A DNA stretch of 5,603 nucleotides from Candidatus Saccharimonadota bacterium. GTDB lineage: Bacteria; Patescibacteriota; Saccharimonadia; Saccharimonadales; Saccharimonadaceae. The notes under the pieces were generated by a model. The model did no database searches and had not been told where the DNA came from. It was given only the letters and a program-made list of their open reading frames with translations. Where the stretch lies: assembly GCA_017421685.1 (NCBI GenBank), contig JAFOHW010000048.1, positions 1 through 5,603 on the forward strand, written 5' to 3'. Each line of letters starts with the position of its first letter. The first letter of the stretch is position 1. A program made the translations under genes and the position numbers. This document shows positions 5,399 to 5,603 of the stretch, one piece after another.

Positions 5399-5562
5399 CT
5401 GGGCGGGCGAAAATGTTACCCCGCCCAGATTCCGGGATTAGTTGACATGGGCCCATAGGGTCCGCCAACTAGAGTTTTCTTCAAGAGAGTGTGAAGTGTA
5501 TGACCTTCCCGGGACCAGTTTTTACGAGTTACTTATAGCTCTGCTCGTAAAAACCTCCCGGA
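5399..5562 (+). ncRNA. Densely folded, GC-rich RNA element of unknown class
   Basis: This stretch between the mini-ORF and the next start is clearly richer in G+C than its surroundings and nearly every part pairs. H1 is CTGGGCGGG 5399-5407/5420-5428 (9 bp, perfect). TCCGGGA 5431-5437 matches TCCCGGA 5556-5562 and would enclose the rest. Inside are TAGTTG 5439-5444/CAACTA 5466-5471 topped by GGGCCC 5449-5454/GGGTCC 5458-5463; CTTCA 5479-5483/TGAAG 5492-5496; and TTTTTACGAG 5519-5528/CTCGTAAAAA 5544-5553 (10 bp, perfect). The palindrome TCCCGGGA at 5507-5514 can pair with either 5432-5437 or 5556-5561, giving competing folds. No hairpin is followed by a U tract, so it is not a plain terminator. 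I see no RNase P P4 motif, SRP loop, tRNA-like T arm or tmRNA signature. It may be a 5' leader regulating the gene at 5578 or a free-standing RNA. Confidence 0.5.
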
Positions 5563-5577
5563 CTAAGGATAAGGTTT

Positions 5578-5603
5578 ATGGCTTTTAGAATGTGGAGAAA
5601 ATG
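5578..5603 (+). CDS. Start of an unidentified gene, cut by the window end
   Basis: ATG at 5578 opens MAFRMWRK and runs off the window. AAGGATAAGG at 5565-5574 gives AAGGA 8 nt before the ATG, a workable ribosome-binding site placed directly after the closing helix of the folded region. A basic, partly hydrophobic N-terminus would suit a membrane-anchored division protein of the kind that often follows rsmH (FtsL or FtsI), but eight residues cannot decide. An ATG at 5601 in another frame, with GGAG only 3 nt before it, is a less likely start. Confidence 0.35.

Noticed and set aside
5399..5428. Intrinsic terminator after rsmH and the mini-ORF
   Set aside because: The 9-bp stem is strong enough, but it is followed by ATTCC and not by a T tract.
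1..5603. Alternative genetic code with TGA as glycine, as in some CPR lineages
   Set aside because: recJ, CYTH, pnuC, KwaB-like and rsmH read through without in-frame TGA, and rsmH ends at a TGA directly after its expected C-terminus.

Overview
The window is a compact, AT-rich bacterial segment read with the standard code (TAG, TAA and TGA all end genes here). Small salvage-oriented genes, tight spacing, an rsmH without mraZ in front of it and several genes without Shine-Dalgarno sites suggest a reduced-genome bacterium of the Patescibacteria/CPR type, possibly Saccharibacteria. This is inferred from style only; no single gene here proves the lineage.

Left part (1-2683, + strand): the 3' four fifths of recJ, the single-strand DNA exonuclease of recombination and repair, entering from outside the window. 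It is followed by a 176-aa CYTH-fold protein whose metal-binding acidic residues look degenerate, and then a PnuC-type nicotinamide riboside/mononucleotide transporter. An extended -10 box (TGTTATAAT) sits 6 nt before the CYTH start codon, so the CYTH-pnuC pair is probably a two-gene unit with a leaderless mRNA.

Middle (2648-3634, - strand): a 328-aa protein whose C-terminal half reads as the DUF4868 family. This is the family of KwaB, the DNA-binding subunit of the Kiwa anti-phage system. No KwaA-like membrane partner is next to it. Its 3' end overlaps pnuC convergently by 36 bp.

A 781-bp gap (3635-4415) separates kwaB-like from rsmH, which point away from each other. It is full of dyad structure: a roughly 210-nt rod-like hairpin (3703-3912) whose imperfect positions are mostly G-U when read as + strand RNA, two small hairpins (4005-4068), and a second pair of inverted repeats (4141-4173/4366-4398) ending beside the rsmH -10 box. 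Only a doubtful 40-codon reading frame lies in it.

Right part (4416-5603, + strand): rsmH (16S rRNA m4C1402 methyltransferase), probably leaderless, with its start codon inside an 8-bp hairpin. It is followed by a 21-codon basic ORF with a strong Shine-Dalgarno site, then a GC-rich, densely folded stretch (5399-5562) that looks like an undescribed structured RNA or cis-regulatory element with mutually exclusive pairings, and finally the first codons of another gene at 5578. In other bacteria rsmH is followed by division genes (ftsL, ftsI), so the RNA may control or separate such a gene. The best candidates for something new are this structured element with its mini-ORF, and the rod-like RNA beside the lone KwaB-like gene.
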